Source: RUG023 sp900315435 (GTDB lineage Bacteria > Spirochaetota > Spirochaetia > Sphaerochaetales > Sphaerochaetaceae). From it: a stretch of 64,000 nucleotides of DNA. Both the position numbers and the translations under genes were made by a program. This document shows positions 1 to 7,888 of this stretch, one piece after another. Location: positions 11,314-75,313 of the forward strand of contig CADAJJ010000005.1 of NCBI GenBank assembly GCA_902788205.1, in the 5' to 3' direction. The first letter of the stretch is position 1. The number at the start of each line of letters is the position of its first letter. The notes beneath the pieces are model-generated. The model had not been told where the DNA came from. It saw only the letters and a program-made list of their open reading frames with translations, and ran no database searches.

Positions 1-201
1 GCACGGTACCGGTTCAACTTGTCGACTTGGAGAAAAAATCTTGAAGCACTGAAAAAACGCAAGAACATCTGTATCTCCCGCTCCCAACTCGGCAAGATTC
101 TCGGCGTGACGACAGGATCGATCCATCACAGCGTCATCACATGGAAGCATGCCATGCGGGACGCTCTGGACGTGCCCACGCCAATGGACTATCTTGAGTA
201 A
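1..201 (+). CDS. C-terminal end of an unidentified protein (5' truncated)
   Basis: The frame is open from base 1 and stops at 199-201, so this is the last 66 residues of a gene that begins outside the window; the TTG at 19 is unlikely to be its start. The visible part is basic (residues such as RKNLEALKKRKN), followed by a stretch that could form a helix-turn-helix (SRSQLGKILGVTTGSIHHS). It ends four bases before rdgB, so the two are probably cotranscribed. I do not recognise the family. The helix-turn-helix reading is only a pattern impression. Confidence 0.5.
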   Translation, partial: ARYRFNLSTWRKNLEALKKRKNICISRSQLGKILGVTTGSIHHSVITWKHAMRDALDVPTPMDYLE

Positions 202-204
202 GAT

Positions 205-828
205 ATGGAAATCATGCTAGCGAGTGGCAATGCCCACAAACGCGCGGAATTCGCGCGAATGCTTCCCTCTTGGGATGTCCTGCTTCCCAAGGAAAGGGGA
301 ATCGAGTTCTCCTGTGAGGAAAATGGCACAACCTTCATCGATAACGCGCTGATCAAGGCAAGAGCCCTCTTTCGTGTCGCACCAAAAGGCACTTTGATCC
401 TGGCAGACGACTCTGGTCTCTGCGTGGACGCCCTTGACGGCCAGCCAGGAATCCATACGGCACGTTACGGCATGGAGCCTGGAGGAAAGGAACTTCCTAG
501 CGGGCAACGCAACGCGCTCCTGCTACGGAATATGGAGGCCTACAAGGAGATGAGCCAGAGGTCGGCGCATTTCGTCTGCGCGATTGCCTTGATTGCCGAC
601 CCGTACCGGACCTTTGTCGTCCAAGAAGCGGTTGACGGCCATATCGCATTCACCCCCTATGGGAAAGGCGGTTTCGGCTACGACCCGATTTTCATCTGTG
701 ACGAAATCGGGCAGAGCATGGCGGCTGCATCCGATGCGTTGAAGGACCAGTACAGCCACCGGGGCCGGGCGCTGAACCATCTCGCAAGACTGTTGGAGGA
801 AATCCGTGAAAACGCAAAAACGCTCTGA
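205..828 (+). CDS. rdgB: XTP/dITP diphosphatase (RdgB/HAM1 family)
   Basis: House-cleaning nucleotide pyrophosphatase of the cytoplasm that hydrolyses dITP, XTP and related deaminated purine triphosphates to monophosphates, keeping them out of nucleic acids. The 207-residue length fits the family. Signature elements are all present: SGNAHKRAEF at 7-16, the ADDSG metal/catalytic segment at 67-71, GKGGFGYDPIF at 153-163 and SHRGRAL at 184-190. It begins 3 bp after the preceding partial gene and its last 23 bases overlap pepF, which indicates translational coupling. No strong ribosome-binding site is visible before the ATG. Confidence 0.95.
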   Translation: MEIMLASGNAHKRAEFARMLPSWDVLLPKERGIEFSCEENGTTFIDNALIKARALFRVAPKGTLILADDSGLCVDALDGQPGIHTARYGMEPGGKELPSGQRNALLLRNMEAYKEMSQRSAHFVCAIALIADPYRTFVVQEAVDGHIAFTPYGKGGFGYDPIFICDEIGQSMAAASDALKDQYSHRGRALNHLARLLEEIRENAKTL

Positions 829-2584
829 AATCGAGGAATCGAGCAAGTGGGATCTTTCCAGCCTCTTCGCTACCAGTGAAGAGTGGAAGGATGCCCTTGA
901 AGCCCTGAAGCAAGCAGGAAGCCAAGCTGCTTCCTTCAAGGGCTCCATCAAGCGAGGGAAGGCATCTTTCCTCAAGTTGCTGAAGTGGCTCGGCGAGACC
1001 AACATCCTTGCCGAACGGGTGGGATGCTGGGCCATGCTGAACTACAGCGCGGACGCCTCCGACCCGAAGAACATCCGGCAATACGGCATGGCAAGCCAGG
1101 TACTCGCCTCCCTTGGAGCGGCACTTGCCTTCTTCGACCCGGAACTACTCTCTCTGGACGAGGAGACCTACCAGGCATATCTCCATGACCCCGACTTCCA
1201 GGAATACAAGGTCTATCTGCAGAAAAGCCGTCGCTTCAAAGCACACGTCCTGAGCGAGGGCGAGGAGCGTCTGATGGCATTGCAGAGCGAGAGCGCCCAG
1301 ACCTCCGAGCTGACCTTCAGCGACCTGACCAATGTCGACATGGACTTCGGTACAGTCGAGGGAAAGCCATTGACGCAGAGCACCTACAGCACCTTCATGC
1401 AAAGCACCAACCGAGCCACCCGCAAAGAGGCCTACGACAAACTCTACGGCATCTACGGGGCTCATCAGCATACGTTGGCCCGTCTGTATGAAGGTTCGGT
1501 CAAGCAGGACATCTTCTCAAGCAAGGTCCGAGGCTACGCGTCAAGCCGCGACGCGGCACTTTTCCCGGACAAAGTGGATGGTTCCGTCTACGATACGTTG
1601 GTGGCCAGCGTCCATGCCGGCTTTGACTCGCTCCACCGTTTCTACGAGGTCAAGCGCAGAGCTCTCGGGCTGGAAAAGCTGGCGCATTGGGACGTCTACG
1701 TGCCATTGGTCATGCAGAAACCTTTCCACACCACCTACGACGCCGCGGTAGAAACAGTACTCAAGGCAGTGAAACCCCTTGGAGACGAGTACGTCTCCAT
1801 ACTTGGGGCGGGCTTGACCACCGAGCGGTGGGTCGACAGATACGAAAACACAGGCAAACGGAGCGGAGCCTTCAGCAGTGGTTGCTATACCAGCAAGCCA
1901 TACATCCTGTTGAACTTCACTGGCGACACGCTGAACGACCTCTTCACCATCATCCACGAAGGCGGCCATTCGATGCACAGCTACTACAGCAAGAAGCACA
2001 ACCCCTTCTTCCAGTACGACTACACGATCTTCGAGGCCGAAGTAGCAAGCACCACCAACGAGCAGTTGCTTGCGCGTTACCTGCTCGACCATGCCAAGGA
2101 CAAGGACGAGCGCGCCTCGATCATCGGCAAGCAGCTTGACGACATCGTCGCGACGCTGTTCCGTCAGACCATGTTCGCAGAGTTCGAGGACCAGGCCCAC
2201 AAGCTTGCGGAAAGCGGGGAGACTCTCTCGGTCGACGTGATCCGCGCCATCTACCGCAAGTTGCTTGTCGCCTACTTCGGGAATCAGGTCGAGTTCAGCG
2301 AGCTGAGCGACATGGAAGGACTGCGGATCCCCCACTTCTACAATGCCTTCTACGTCTACAAGTACGCAACCGGCATCAGCGCCGCGATCGCGCTGAGCCA
2401 AAAGATTCTGGAAGGGGGAGAAAAGGAACGGAACGACTACCTCGCATTCCTGCAGAGCGGGGGAAGCCGGTACCCGATGGAATCGCTCAAGCTGGCGGGC
2501 GTGGACATGTCCAAGCCTGACGCGGTCAACGCCGCGGTCACACACTTCGCCACATTGCTCGACGAGTTCGAGAAGCTCGTCTGA
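806..2584 (+). CDS. pepF: Oligoendopeptidase F (M3 family zinc metallopeptidase)
   Basis: Cytosolic zinc peptidase that cleaves short peptides, of 592 residues as expected for PepF (about 600). The catalytic HExxH motif is seen as HEGGH at residues 384-388, with the downstream Glu-containing helix (FEAEVASTTNE) that supplies the third zinc ligand in this family. The start is a GTG at 806 preceded by GGAGGA at 795-800, giving a 23-bp overlap with rdgB. It is convergent with the acyltransferase gene and only 3 bp separate the two stop codons. An 11-bp inverted repeat lies just after its stop. Confidence 0.95.
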   Translation: MKTQKRSEIEESSKWDLSSLFATSEEWKDALEALKQAGSQAASFKGSIKRGKASFLKLLKWLGETNILAERVGCWAMLNYSADASDPKNIRQYGMASQVLASLGAALAFFDPELLSLDEETYQAYLHDPDFQEYKVYLQKSRRFKAHVLSEGEERLMALQSESAQTSELTFSDLTNVDMDFGTVEGKPLTQSTYSTFMQSTNRATRKEAYDKLYGIYGAHQHTLARLYEGSVKQDIFSSKVRGYASSRDAALFPDKVDGSVYDTLVASVHAGFDSLHRFYEVKRRALGLEKLAHWDVYVPLVMQKPFHTTYDAAVETVLKAVKPLGDEYVSILGAGLTTERWVDRYENTGKRSGAFSSGCYTSKPYILLNFTGDTLNDLFTIIHEGGHSMHSYYSKKHNPFFQYDYTIFEAEVASTTNEQLLARYLLDHAKDKDERASIIGKQLDDIVATLFRQTMFAEFEDQAHKLAESGETLSVDVIRAIYRKLLVAYFGNQVEFSELSDMEGLRIPHFYNAFYVYKYATGISAAIALSQKILEGGEKERNDYLAFLQSGGSRYPMESLKLAGVDMSKPDAVNAAVTHFATLLDEFEKLV

Positions 2585-2587
2585 GCA

Positions 2588-3769
2588 TCAGATCGCACCG
2601 GTAAGGACTGCACTCGCGTAGCTGAAGCGAGTGCAGTTCTCCTTATGGGCGGGACAGAAGATAAAACATTGCTCCTTCTCGTAGATGACAAAATTCCTTC
2701 CCGCTGTAAAGGGCAGAAGGAACATGCTGGAAATCGGGAAGGAAAGCTCCACTTCTTTGCCGTCCATCGTTCCCTTGTAGAAGAGGCCCTGATGGTTCAG
2801 ACGACAAATCCCCCTTCCTGCCTCGCGCTGGCCCCCGTCATGCTGGTGGGTCGGAAGTCTCAGCGTCACGTCATCGCGCATCTCGAAGGAGGGATCCTTC
2901 GCCGCATCCCTTAGTTTTTCCACGCAGTCGCTGATCCAATCCTGCACCGTCGCGTACCTATCGGACATACGGTAGTTGCCGTCGATGGTGGCATGCCATC
3001 CGCATACGCAGGATACTTCACCGCCATGGGAAGACAGTCCGCCATGGGTTCCACAAGCGGGGCACAGCCATGCGGCGTTCTCCACATGTTCCGCGGGATA
3101 CTTCGTATGCAAATTCAGGTTTTTATTCCTTTTCCGGAATTCTATATCGTCGTAAGCTATGTAATCAACAAGCTCTCGAGCGAGAACGTCCTTGTCAATT
3201 GTCTTCAGTTGCTCCTTGGTGTAGAGCTGCCGGGTCGTCACTTCGATACGGCCGCCGGCATGCTTCTTTCCCCACTTGGGAAAACAGAGCGTGGCGCCTT
3301 CGACATGAACCCCATAGACAGGGACACCGATGCGTTTGATGAAAAGCGCCGTGTCGTCGGGAAGCGGCTCGTTCTTGCTCAAGGCTCCGGTATGGGCCTC
3401 GGGGAACAGCAGGAGGATGCCATTGTGCTTCAGGCACCGCATCATCGCGATCGCCGAGCTGTTGTCGGCGGTAAAGACCGATTTGGGGATGCATCCCGCA
3501 TGCTTCAGCCAATAGGCGTTGAAGGAGTCGGAAAAGAAGTACCGGGCGACGACAGGTGTCAGGTTGGGTTTTCTGAGCACACGCCAGGCGAACCACCAGT
3601 CAAACAGGGAGGCATGGTTGCCGACGACTATCGCCGGACCCTTGATCCGCTTCTCCGCCTTGTGGAGGACAAGCTTTTCGCCCCGCAGGCATTTCAGAGG
3701 CCAGAGTGACGCCACGTACCACCAGAACCTCTTCAAACGGTAATCCTCTCCAAAGCGAATATCGGCCAT
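2588..3769 (-). CDS. PlsC-type lysophospholipid acyltransferase with an embedded zinc ribbon
   Basis: Membrane-associated acyltransferase of the 1-acylglycerol-3-phosphate O-acyltransferase family, expected to transfer an acyl chain to a lysolipid. The HxxxxD catalytic motif is NHASLFD at residues 51-57 and the second block is FPEAHTG at 122-128. At 393 residues it is much longer than typical PlsC (about 240). The extra C-terminal half carries CPAC (236-239) and CVC (254-256) in a zinc-ribbon layout. The start at 3769 is chosen because AAGGAG lies just upstream; longer in-frame readings run into the tRNA gene. The acyl acceptor cannot be told from sequence. Confidence 0.8.
   Translation of the reverse strand: MADIRFGEDYRLKRFWWYVASLWPLKCLRGEKLVLHKAEKRIKGPAIVVGNHASLFDWWFAWRVLRKPNLTPVVARYFFSDSFNAYWLKHAGCIPKSVFTADNSSAIAMMRCLKHNGILLLFPEAHTGALSKNEPLPDDTALFIKRIGVPVYGVHVEGATLCFPKWGKKHAGGRIEVTTRQLYTKEQLKTIDKDVLARELVDYIAYDDIEFRKRNKNLNLHTKYPAEHVENAAWLCPACGTHGGLSSHGGEVSCVCGWHATIDGNYRMSDRYATVQDWISDCVEKLRDAAKDPSFEMRDDVTLRLPTHQHDGGQREAGRGICRLNHQGLFYKGTMDGKEVELSFPISSMFLLPFTAGRNFVIYEKEQCFIFCPAHKENCTRFSYASAVLTGAI
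2607..2637 (+). terminator. Strong hairpin after pepF, lying inside the opposing coding sequence
   Basis: ACTGCACTCGC (2607-2617) and GCGAGTGCAGT (2627-2637) form a perfect 11-bp stem with a 9-base loop, 23 bases after the pepF stop. The following bases (TCTCCTTAT) are only moderately T-rich. The repeat encodes the last residues of the convergent acyltransferase, so one stretch would serve as both coding end and terminator. Confidence 0.5.
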
Positions 3770-3825
3770 ACACAACTCCTTCGCCGCCATTGTACCCTTT
3801 GGGTCTGCGGGGTTGCAACGAGACG

Positions 3826-3852
3826 AAAAAGGCTGTCCCCGAAAGGACAGCC
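3826..3852 (-). terminator. Rho-independent terminator of tRNA-Leu
   Basis: GGCTGTCC (3831-3838) and GGACAGCC (3845-3852) form an 8-bp stem with a 6-base loop. On the minus strand it is followed by five T residues (3826-3830). It lies 10 bases past the 3' end of the tRNA. Confidence 0.85.
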
Positions 3853-3861
3853 TGAAAGTCC

Positions 3862-3944
3862 TGCGGCAGAAAGGACTCGAACCTTCACGAAGTTTCCCCC
3901 ACAAGCACCTCAAGCTTGCACGTCTACCATTCCGCCACTGCCGC
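3862..3944 (-). tRNA. tRNA-Leu (anticodon GAG)
   Basis: Read on the minus strand, the acceptor stem is GCGGCAG pairing with CTGCCGC, with discriminator A. A class II layout follows: D region with the GCGGAATGGTAGA segment, anticodon stem CAAGC/GCTTG around the 7-base loop TTGAGGT (anticodon GAG, reading CUC/CUU), a long variable arm, and T arm GAAGG-TTCGAGT-CCTTT. The 3' CCA is not encoded and must be added enzymatically. A terminator follows directly. Confidence 0.95.
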
Positions 3945-3969
3945 ATACACTGCGTTTGTAACGGAATGA

Positions 3970-3999
3970 ACAATACAACAGGTTGCCTTCCTCCGTCAA
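3970..3999 (-). promoter_or_regulatory. Predicted sigma70-type promoter of tRNA-Leu
   Basis: On the minus strand, TTGACG (3994-3999) and TATTGT (3970-3975) are separated by 18 bases, with the tRNA 5' end about 25 bases downstream of the -10. Prediction by eye. Confidence 0.4.
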
Positions 4000-4159
4000 G
4001 GGTTTGGAACAATTCTTCTGGTTCCACTCGGAAGTGTCCATATATCCCAAAACGTTAGTCCTTTTTCGGAGTCATATATCGGATGTGGACATGGAAACCA
4101 TCGCAATCCGTTTCGCGAGGGATGTTGTCGAACCAGACAAAAAAGCATACCTTTGATAT

Positions 4160-5602
4160 ATGTCGCTCAACCATCGGGAAATTGCCTTGATTCTTAGCGA
4201 GCTGCCTTTGGCAGGCTCGGTGATCCAGCATGTCATCCAGCACGATTTTCACTGTCTGACCTGGGAGATGTACAGCCCGGGGGTTGGGCGATGGGAGCTT
4301 TACACCGAAATCGGCACCGCGCAGAGCCGCATCCATCGGGTGAGCCGCATGGTCGCGGCCGTCCAAGGACAAAAGACAGCGAAGCTGCAACGCTTCGTCC
4401 AGTTCGCCCGCAAACATCTGGAAGGCGCAAGAATCACCAATGTCCATCAAGCGGCTTTTGACCGCATGGTAGACCTTTCGCTTGACAACCATGGCACGCA
4501 GATGCACCTGATCATCCGTCTGTACAGCGGCCCCCAGGCCAACATCATCGTCACCGACGGCGCCTACACGATCCTGGACTTGCTTTACCGCAGGCCCAAG
4601 CGGGGCGAGACGAGCGCCAAGAAGCTCGAGCTCCCACCCGAGCGCACAGAAGAAGGAAAGGTTTTCACGGTCAGGCCCCGGCTCGGGGACGTCAGTTTCA
4701 ACGAGCAGATCGAGGCCGAATACGGACAAGCGAGCAACAAGGACTCTCTTGCCGGATTGATGGCGAAAGTCTGCCAGAAGCGCGACAGGGAGCTGATGAT
4801 GCTCGAGGGCACGGCAAGGAGCCTTACCCGGAAAGCCCAGGCGAACGCGGGATATATGGAGATGAAGCTTGAGGGCGATTTGCTTTCCAGCTACAAGTAC
4901 CTGCTCAAACCCCACATGGACCACATCGAGGTGGATGACTACACGACGGGAGGCAAGCGCGTCATCGCCCTGGATCCGAAACTCACCCCCAGCGAGAACA
5001 TCGAGGCCTGCTATGCCCGTTACCAGAAGGCGAAGGGAACCTGGCAGGACAGTGTACAGGAGCACGAGAAGATCAAAGCCCAGAAGGCAGGGCTGGAAAC
5101 CCATTACCGGGAACTGCTGCTTCCCTGCGACGACGAGCGGGTGATGATCCGCCGCCTGCAGAAGGAACTCAGGGAAGAGACCGCCGACAAGAAACCGGAG
5201 AGCGCCAGTCCAGGACTGACGTTCCACAGCGGCAAGTTCACCATCCTTGTCGGACGCAACGCGAAGGAGAACGACGCGCTGCTGCGCCACTGGGTGAAGA
5301 GCTACGACTGGTGGATGCACACCCGCGACTGGCCGGGAGGGTATGTCTTCATCAAGGCGTTCAAGGACAAAAGCGTGCCCTTGGAGGTAATGCTGGACGC
5401 GGCCAACCTGGCCGTGACCTACAGCAAAGGAAAGAACCAAGGGGCTGCGGACCTGTACTATACCCAAGTCAAATATCTGCGCAGGGCCAAGGACGGTCCT
5501 CTGGGACTGGTCCTTCCCACCCAAGAAAAGAATTTCTTCGTGAAGGTCGACCAAGACCGGCTTGCGCGCGTCATGCAGACCAAGGAGGGAAGCGATGACT
5601 GA
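4160..5602 (+). CDS. RqcH/Rqc2-like NFACT-family ribosome quality-control protein
   Basis: NFACT proteins bind stalled 50S subunits carrying peptidyl-tRNA and, in bacteria such as Bacillus, direct C-terminal alanine tailing. The order seen is an NFACT-N domain (about 1-200), a charged coiled-coil region (about 205-345), then the NFACT-R (DUF814) RNA-binding domain with HTRDWPGGYVFIK at 387-399. The Asp-Arg pair needed for tailing in characterised RqcH proteins appears as D101-R102 in AAFDRMVDL. At 480 residues it is shorter than the usual 550-580, mainly in the middle. Its stop overlaps the next start by 8 bp. No clear ribosome-binding site precedes the ATG, and GTG/TTG alternatives are possible. 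Confidence 0.8.
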   Translation: MSLNHREIALILSELPLAGSVIQHVIQHDFHCLTWEMYSPGVGRWELYTEIGTAQSRIHRVSRMVAAVQGQKTAKLQRFVQFARKHLEGARITNVHQAAFDRMVDLSLDNHGTQMHLIIRLYSGPQANIIVTDGAYTILDLLYRRPKRGETSAKKLELPPERTEEGKVFTVRPRLGDVSFNEQIEAEYGQASNKDSLAGLMAKVCQKRDRELMMLEGTARSLTRKAQANAGYMEMKLEGDLLSSYKYLLKPHMDHIEVDDYTTGGKRVIALDPKLTPSENIEACYARYQKAKGTWQDSVQEHEKIKAQKAGLETHYRELLLPCDDERVMIRRLQKELREETADKKPESASPGLTFHSGKFTILVGRNAKENDALLRHWVKSYDWWMHTRDWPGGYVFIKAFKDKSVPLEVMLDAANLAVTYSKGKNQGAADLYYTQVKYLRRAKDGPLGLVLPTQEKNFFVKVDQDRLARVMQTKEGSDD

Positions 5603-6383
5603 GAAACCCTTCATGCATATCTTCTATCCCGAAAGGATCGAGCCTGCGGAAGCGCAAGCGCGACCACGTCCACTTCCAGCGGCGATTCTGGTGCCGGATG
5701 CCGCCTACGACTGGGTGAAGGAGGAAATCCGAGGCCCCTATGAGCGCATGAGCGCAAGCAATCCGGCATTGGCCATCGTGCTCTCGCCTCTGCACCAGCA
5801 TGTCCGCAAGGAGAGCGGCGCCACCTTCGCCTTCATTCCCGAGGACGAGACGTTCGGAAAACTTCCGCTTTATTCGACCGCAACCATCCCGGCCTGGATG
5901 GGCAAGGACGACGCCTATTTCCATGAGGAACCGGCACCAGAGGAACAGGGCTCGGTCATCGAGGCCTTCTTTCCCCACGCGGCCATTCTTCCCATACTGG
6001 TCAAGCCAGACCTTTCCTCCAAGGATTGCCAGCAACTATCCTCCTTCCTTGACCGCCTGCTCGAGGCGGAACCACGGACGCTGGTGGTCTCCTGCCTGAA
6101 CGGAAACGGACTTTCCACCAGTCAGACGGCAAACAAGGATTTCATCACCCTGTGCGGACTGCTTGAGGCGGGAACCCCATTGCTTGGCGCCTTGCATTCC
6201 CGCCAGATTTCATCGCTCGGGACAGGCATTCTCGAGGCAATCGGACGTTGCAGGCGCCTTCCCGGCAACTGGCACCTGACTGGATTCTCGCTCAGGGACA
6301 GCCACTTCACCAAGCTACCCGATTCCCTTCCCGAAGAAGAAGGCAGGTATGTGTGGCACATCTCAGGCTTCAAAGGAAACTGA
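5595..6383 (+). CDS. Divergent Memo-family protein (AmmeMemoRadiSam protein B-like)
   Basis: The 262-residue protein aligns by eye with Memo proteins: an N-terminal IFYP motif, then ILVPDAAYDW (31-40) where Memo has VPHAGYxYSG, then LSPLHQ (63-68) where Memo has LGPxH. The first metal-binding His is replaced by Asp, so metal binding or redox activity may be lost or altered. The start at 5595 is fixed by AAGGAGGGA at 5582-5590. It overlaps the RqcH-like gene by 8 bp and is followed after 2 bp by a membrane protein gene. No radical-SAM or AMMECR1 partner is visible here. The function is unknown. Confidence 0.55.
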   Translation: MTEKPFMHIFYPERIEPAEAQARPRPLPAAILVPDAAYDWVKEEIRGPYERMSASNPALAIVLSPLHQHVRKESGATFAFIPEDETFGKLPLYSTATIPAWMGKDDAYFHEEPAPEEQGSVIEAFFPHAAILPILVKPDLSSKDCQQLSSFLDRLLEAEPRTLVVSCLNGNGLSTSQTANKDFITLCGLLEAGTPLLGALHSRQISSLGTGILEAIGRCRRLPGNWHLTGFSLRDSHFTKLPDSLPEEEGRYVWHISGFKGN

Positions 6384-6385
6384 AT

Positions 6386-7888
6386 ATGGACATCACGAAG
6401 ATCGCACCGCAAATCATCCAGACGGAAATTGATGGCGTAAAGGCCACCTGCATTGTCCTTGGCGACACCCACACCCACCTGCCAGGCTATCTTCTGCAGG
6501 GCAAGAGCCAGATTGGATTCGCATTGAAGGACGGTCTGGTCAACGCCATCCCCTGGGAGGGCATCGCCATCGTCGACGGCATGCAATGCCTCAGGCTCCC
6601 TTCCATGCCCCTGTATTCGGTGTGGGAACTGGCCGACAAGCGGCGGGGAGAAACCCTTTCCTTCGTACGCGACTTCATCCAGCTTCTTGGCAGGATGGAG
6701 GAAAGCTACATCTCGTTGGAGAGCGGAACCATCCCATTGTGGAGGATGTACGGGCTGGATGGGGGCGGCGTCTTCCTGCTGCCTCCATCCCTTTCCAGCG
6801 CGATCGAGGCATGCATGGGCGAACAGGCGCGCGAGGCCAGCTTCAACGACTGGGTCCATTACGACCTGCACAAGCCGTACACCCTGATCGACCAGATGGC
6901 CCAGCTGCTGTACCTGGGCGCCACCGGAAGAGTACCGCTTGCCAACCCGGACACACGGGAGGACCATTGCGACATCCTCCCACTCCGCCTGCTGGGAACC
7001 AATCTGGAGCCGGAGCTGGTGCGTTTGGTCGACGACGTGCTGCACGCCAAGCTGACAGAACAACGTGACCTGACAGGAAACCAGCAACCCCAACACGCGC
7101 TTTCCTGGCTCGGGGACCAACTGGCCTCGATGCAGTGGCCCGGACCTGTCGAGTCGAGACCGGACAGGGACGCAATCTCGCTTTTCGAGGAGCGGCAGCG
7201 CAAACGGGCCGCAAGGCGCCGTTTCTGGCGCAAGCGTGGATGGCTGGTGGTCACCATCACCGCCATCGTCCTGGCGGTCGGCTGCTTCACCGCAGGCAGG
7301 ATCAAGCAGGCATTGACCCCTCCCTATACCTACGGCATGAGCGACGAGCAGATCATCGCCGAATACTATGCGGCCCAGAGCGAACTGGATGTGCAGAAGC
7401 TGGACGCAAGCCTCGCTCCCCACGTGAAAAGCCCCGCGGAACTTGAGGTGATGAACCTCTTCGTCAACCGCCAGACCCGACAGGCCTACGAGAACATCAA
7501 CGCGATCATCAACGTCAACGACTGGATCGCCCAGGGAAGACCCGCCATCGGTTCCTCACAGGGGTTATACGGAGTGACCGACGTGCAGGTCACGCAGACC
7601 TCGGCTGACTCCTATCAGGTGACCAGCACGATCTACACGCCCTTCCCCTACGACGAGGAGGACGAGACTGCCAAGGCGAGCGCCGGACACACGTTGGCCT
7701 TTGTCTATACCCAGAAACAGGATTTTACCTTCGCGACCAACAAACGGGGATGGAGGCTGATCGCCAGCATCACCAATGTGGACTACCGCAAAGTGGAGAC
7801 GATCGAAATACCCGTCACGCCTGACAAGCCGTCGCAAAAAGCTCAAGCTGCAAACGCCGCCTACTCTCTGGCGTCTCCAGCCAAGTGA
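6386..7888 (+). CDS. Single-pass membrane protein, N-terminal region faintly kinase-like
   Basis: A 500-residue protein starting at ATG 6386 (AAAGGA just upstream). Residues 1-285 look cytoplasmic, a positively charged run (about 265-285) follows, then one membrane helix (about 286-307, WLVVTITAIVLAVG) and an exported C-terminal domain of about 190 residues. In the N-terminal part, LLYLGATGRVPLANP and the later LVDDVLHAK resemble the C-lobe of serine/threonine kinases. I see no HRD, DFG or glycine-rich loop, so at best it is a pseudokinase. It is probably cotranscribed with the two genes before it. Its last 74 bases overlap the convergent miaA. Not assigned to a known family. Confidence 0.7.
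   Translation: MDITKIAPQIIQTEIDGVKATCIVLGDTHTHLPGYLLQGKSQIGFALKDGLVNAIPWEGIAIVDGMQCLRLPSMPLYSVWELADKRRGETLSFVRDFIQLLGRMEESYISLESGTIPLWRMYGLDGGGVFLLPPSLSSAIEACMGEQAREASFNDWVHYDLHKPYTLIDQMAQLLYLGATGRVPLANPDTREDHCDILPLRLLGTNLEPELVRLVDDVLHAKLTEQRDLTGNQQPQHALSWLGDQLASMQWPGPVESRPDRDAISLFEERQRKRAARRRFWRKRGWLVVTITAIVLAVGCFTAGRIKQALTPPYTYGMSDEQIIAEYYAAQSELDVQKLDASLAPHVKSPAELEVMNLFVNRQTRQAYENINAIINVNDWIAQGRPAIGSSQGLYGVTDVQVTQTSADSYQVTSTIYTPFPYDEEDETAKASAGHTLAFVYTQKQDFTFATNKRGWRLIASITNVDYRKVETIEIPVTPDKPSQKAQAANAAYSLASPAK

Noticed and set aside
3770..4027. Upstream extension of the PlsC-type gene to 4027
   Set aside because: It would read through tRNA-Leu and its terminator. The ribosome-binding site at 3774-3779 places the start at 3769.
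4055..5614. 519-codon minus-strand frame opposite the RqcH-like gene
   Set aside because: The + strand gene has the NFACT domains and key D-R pair; the antisense translation has no recognisable features.
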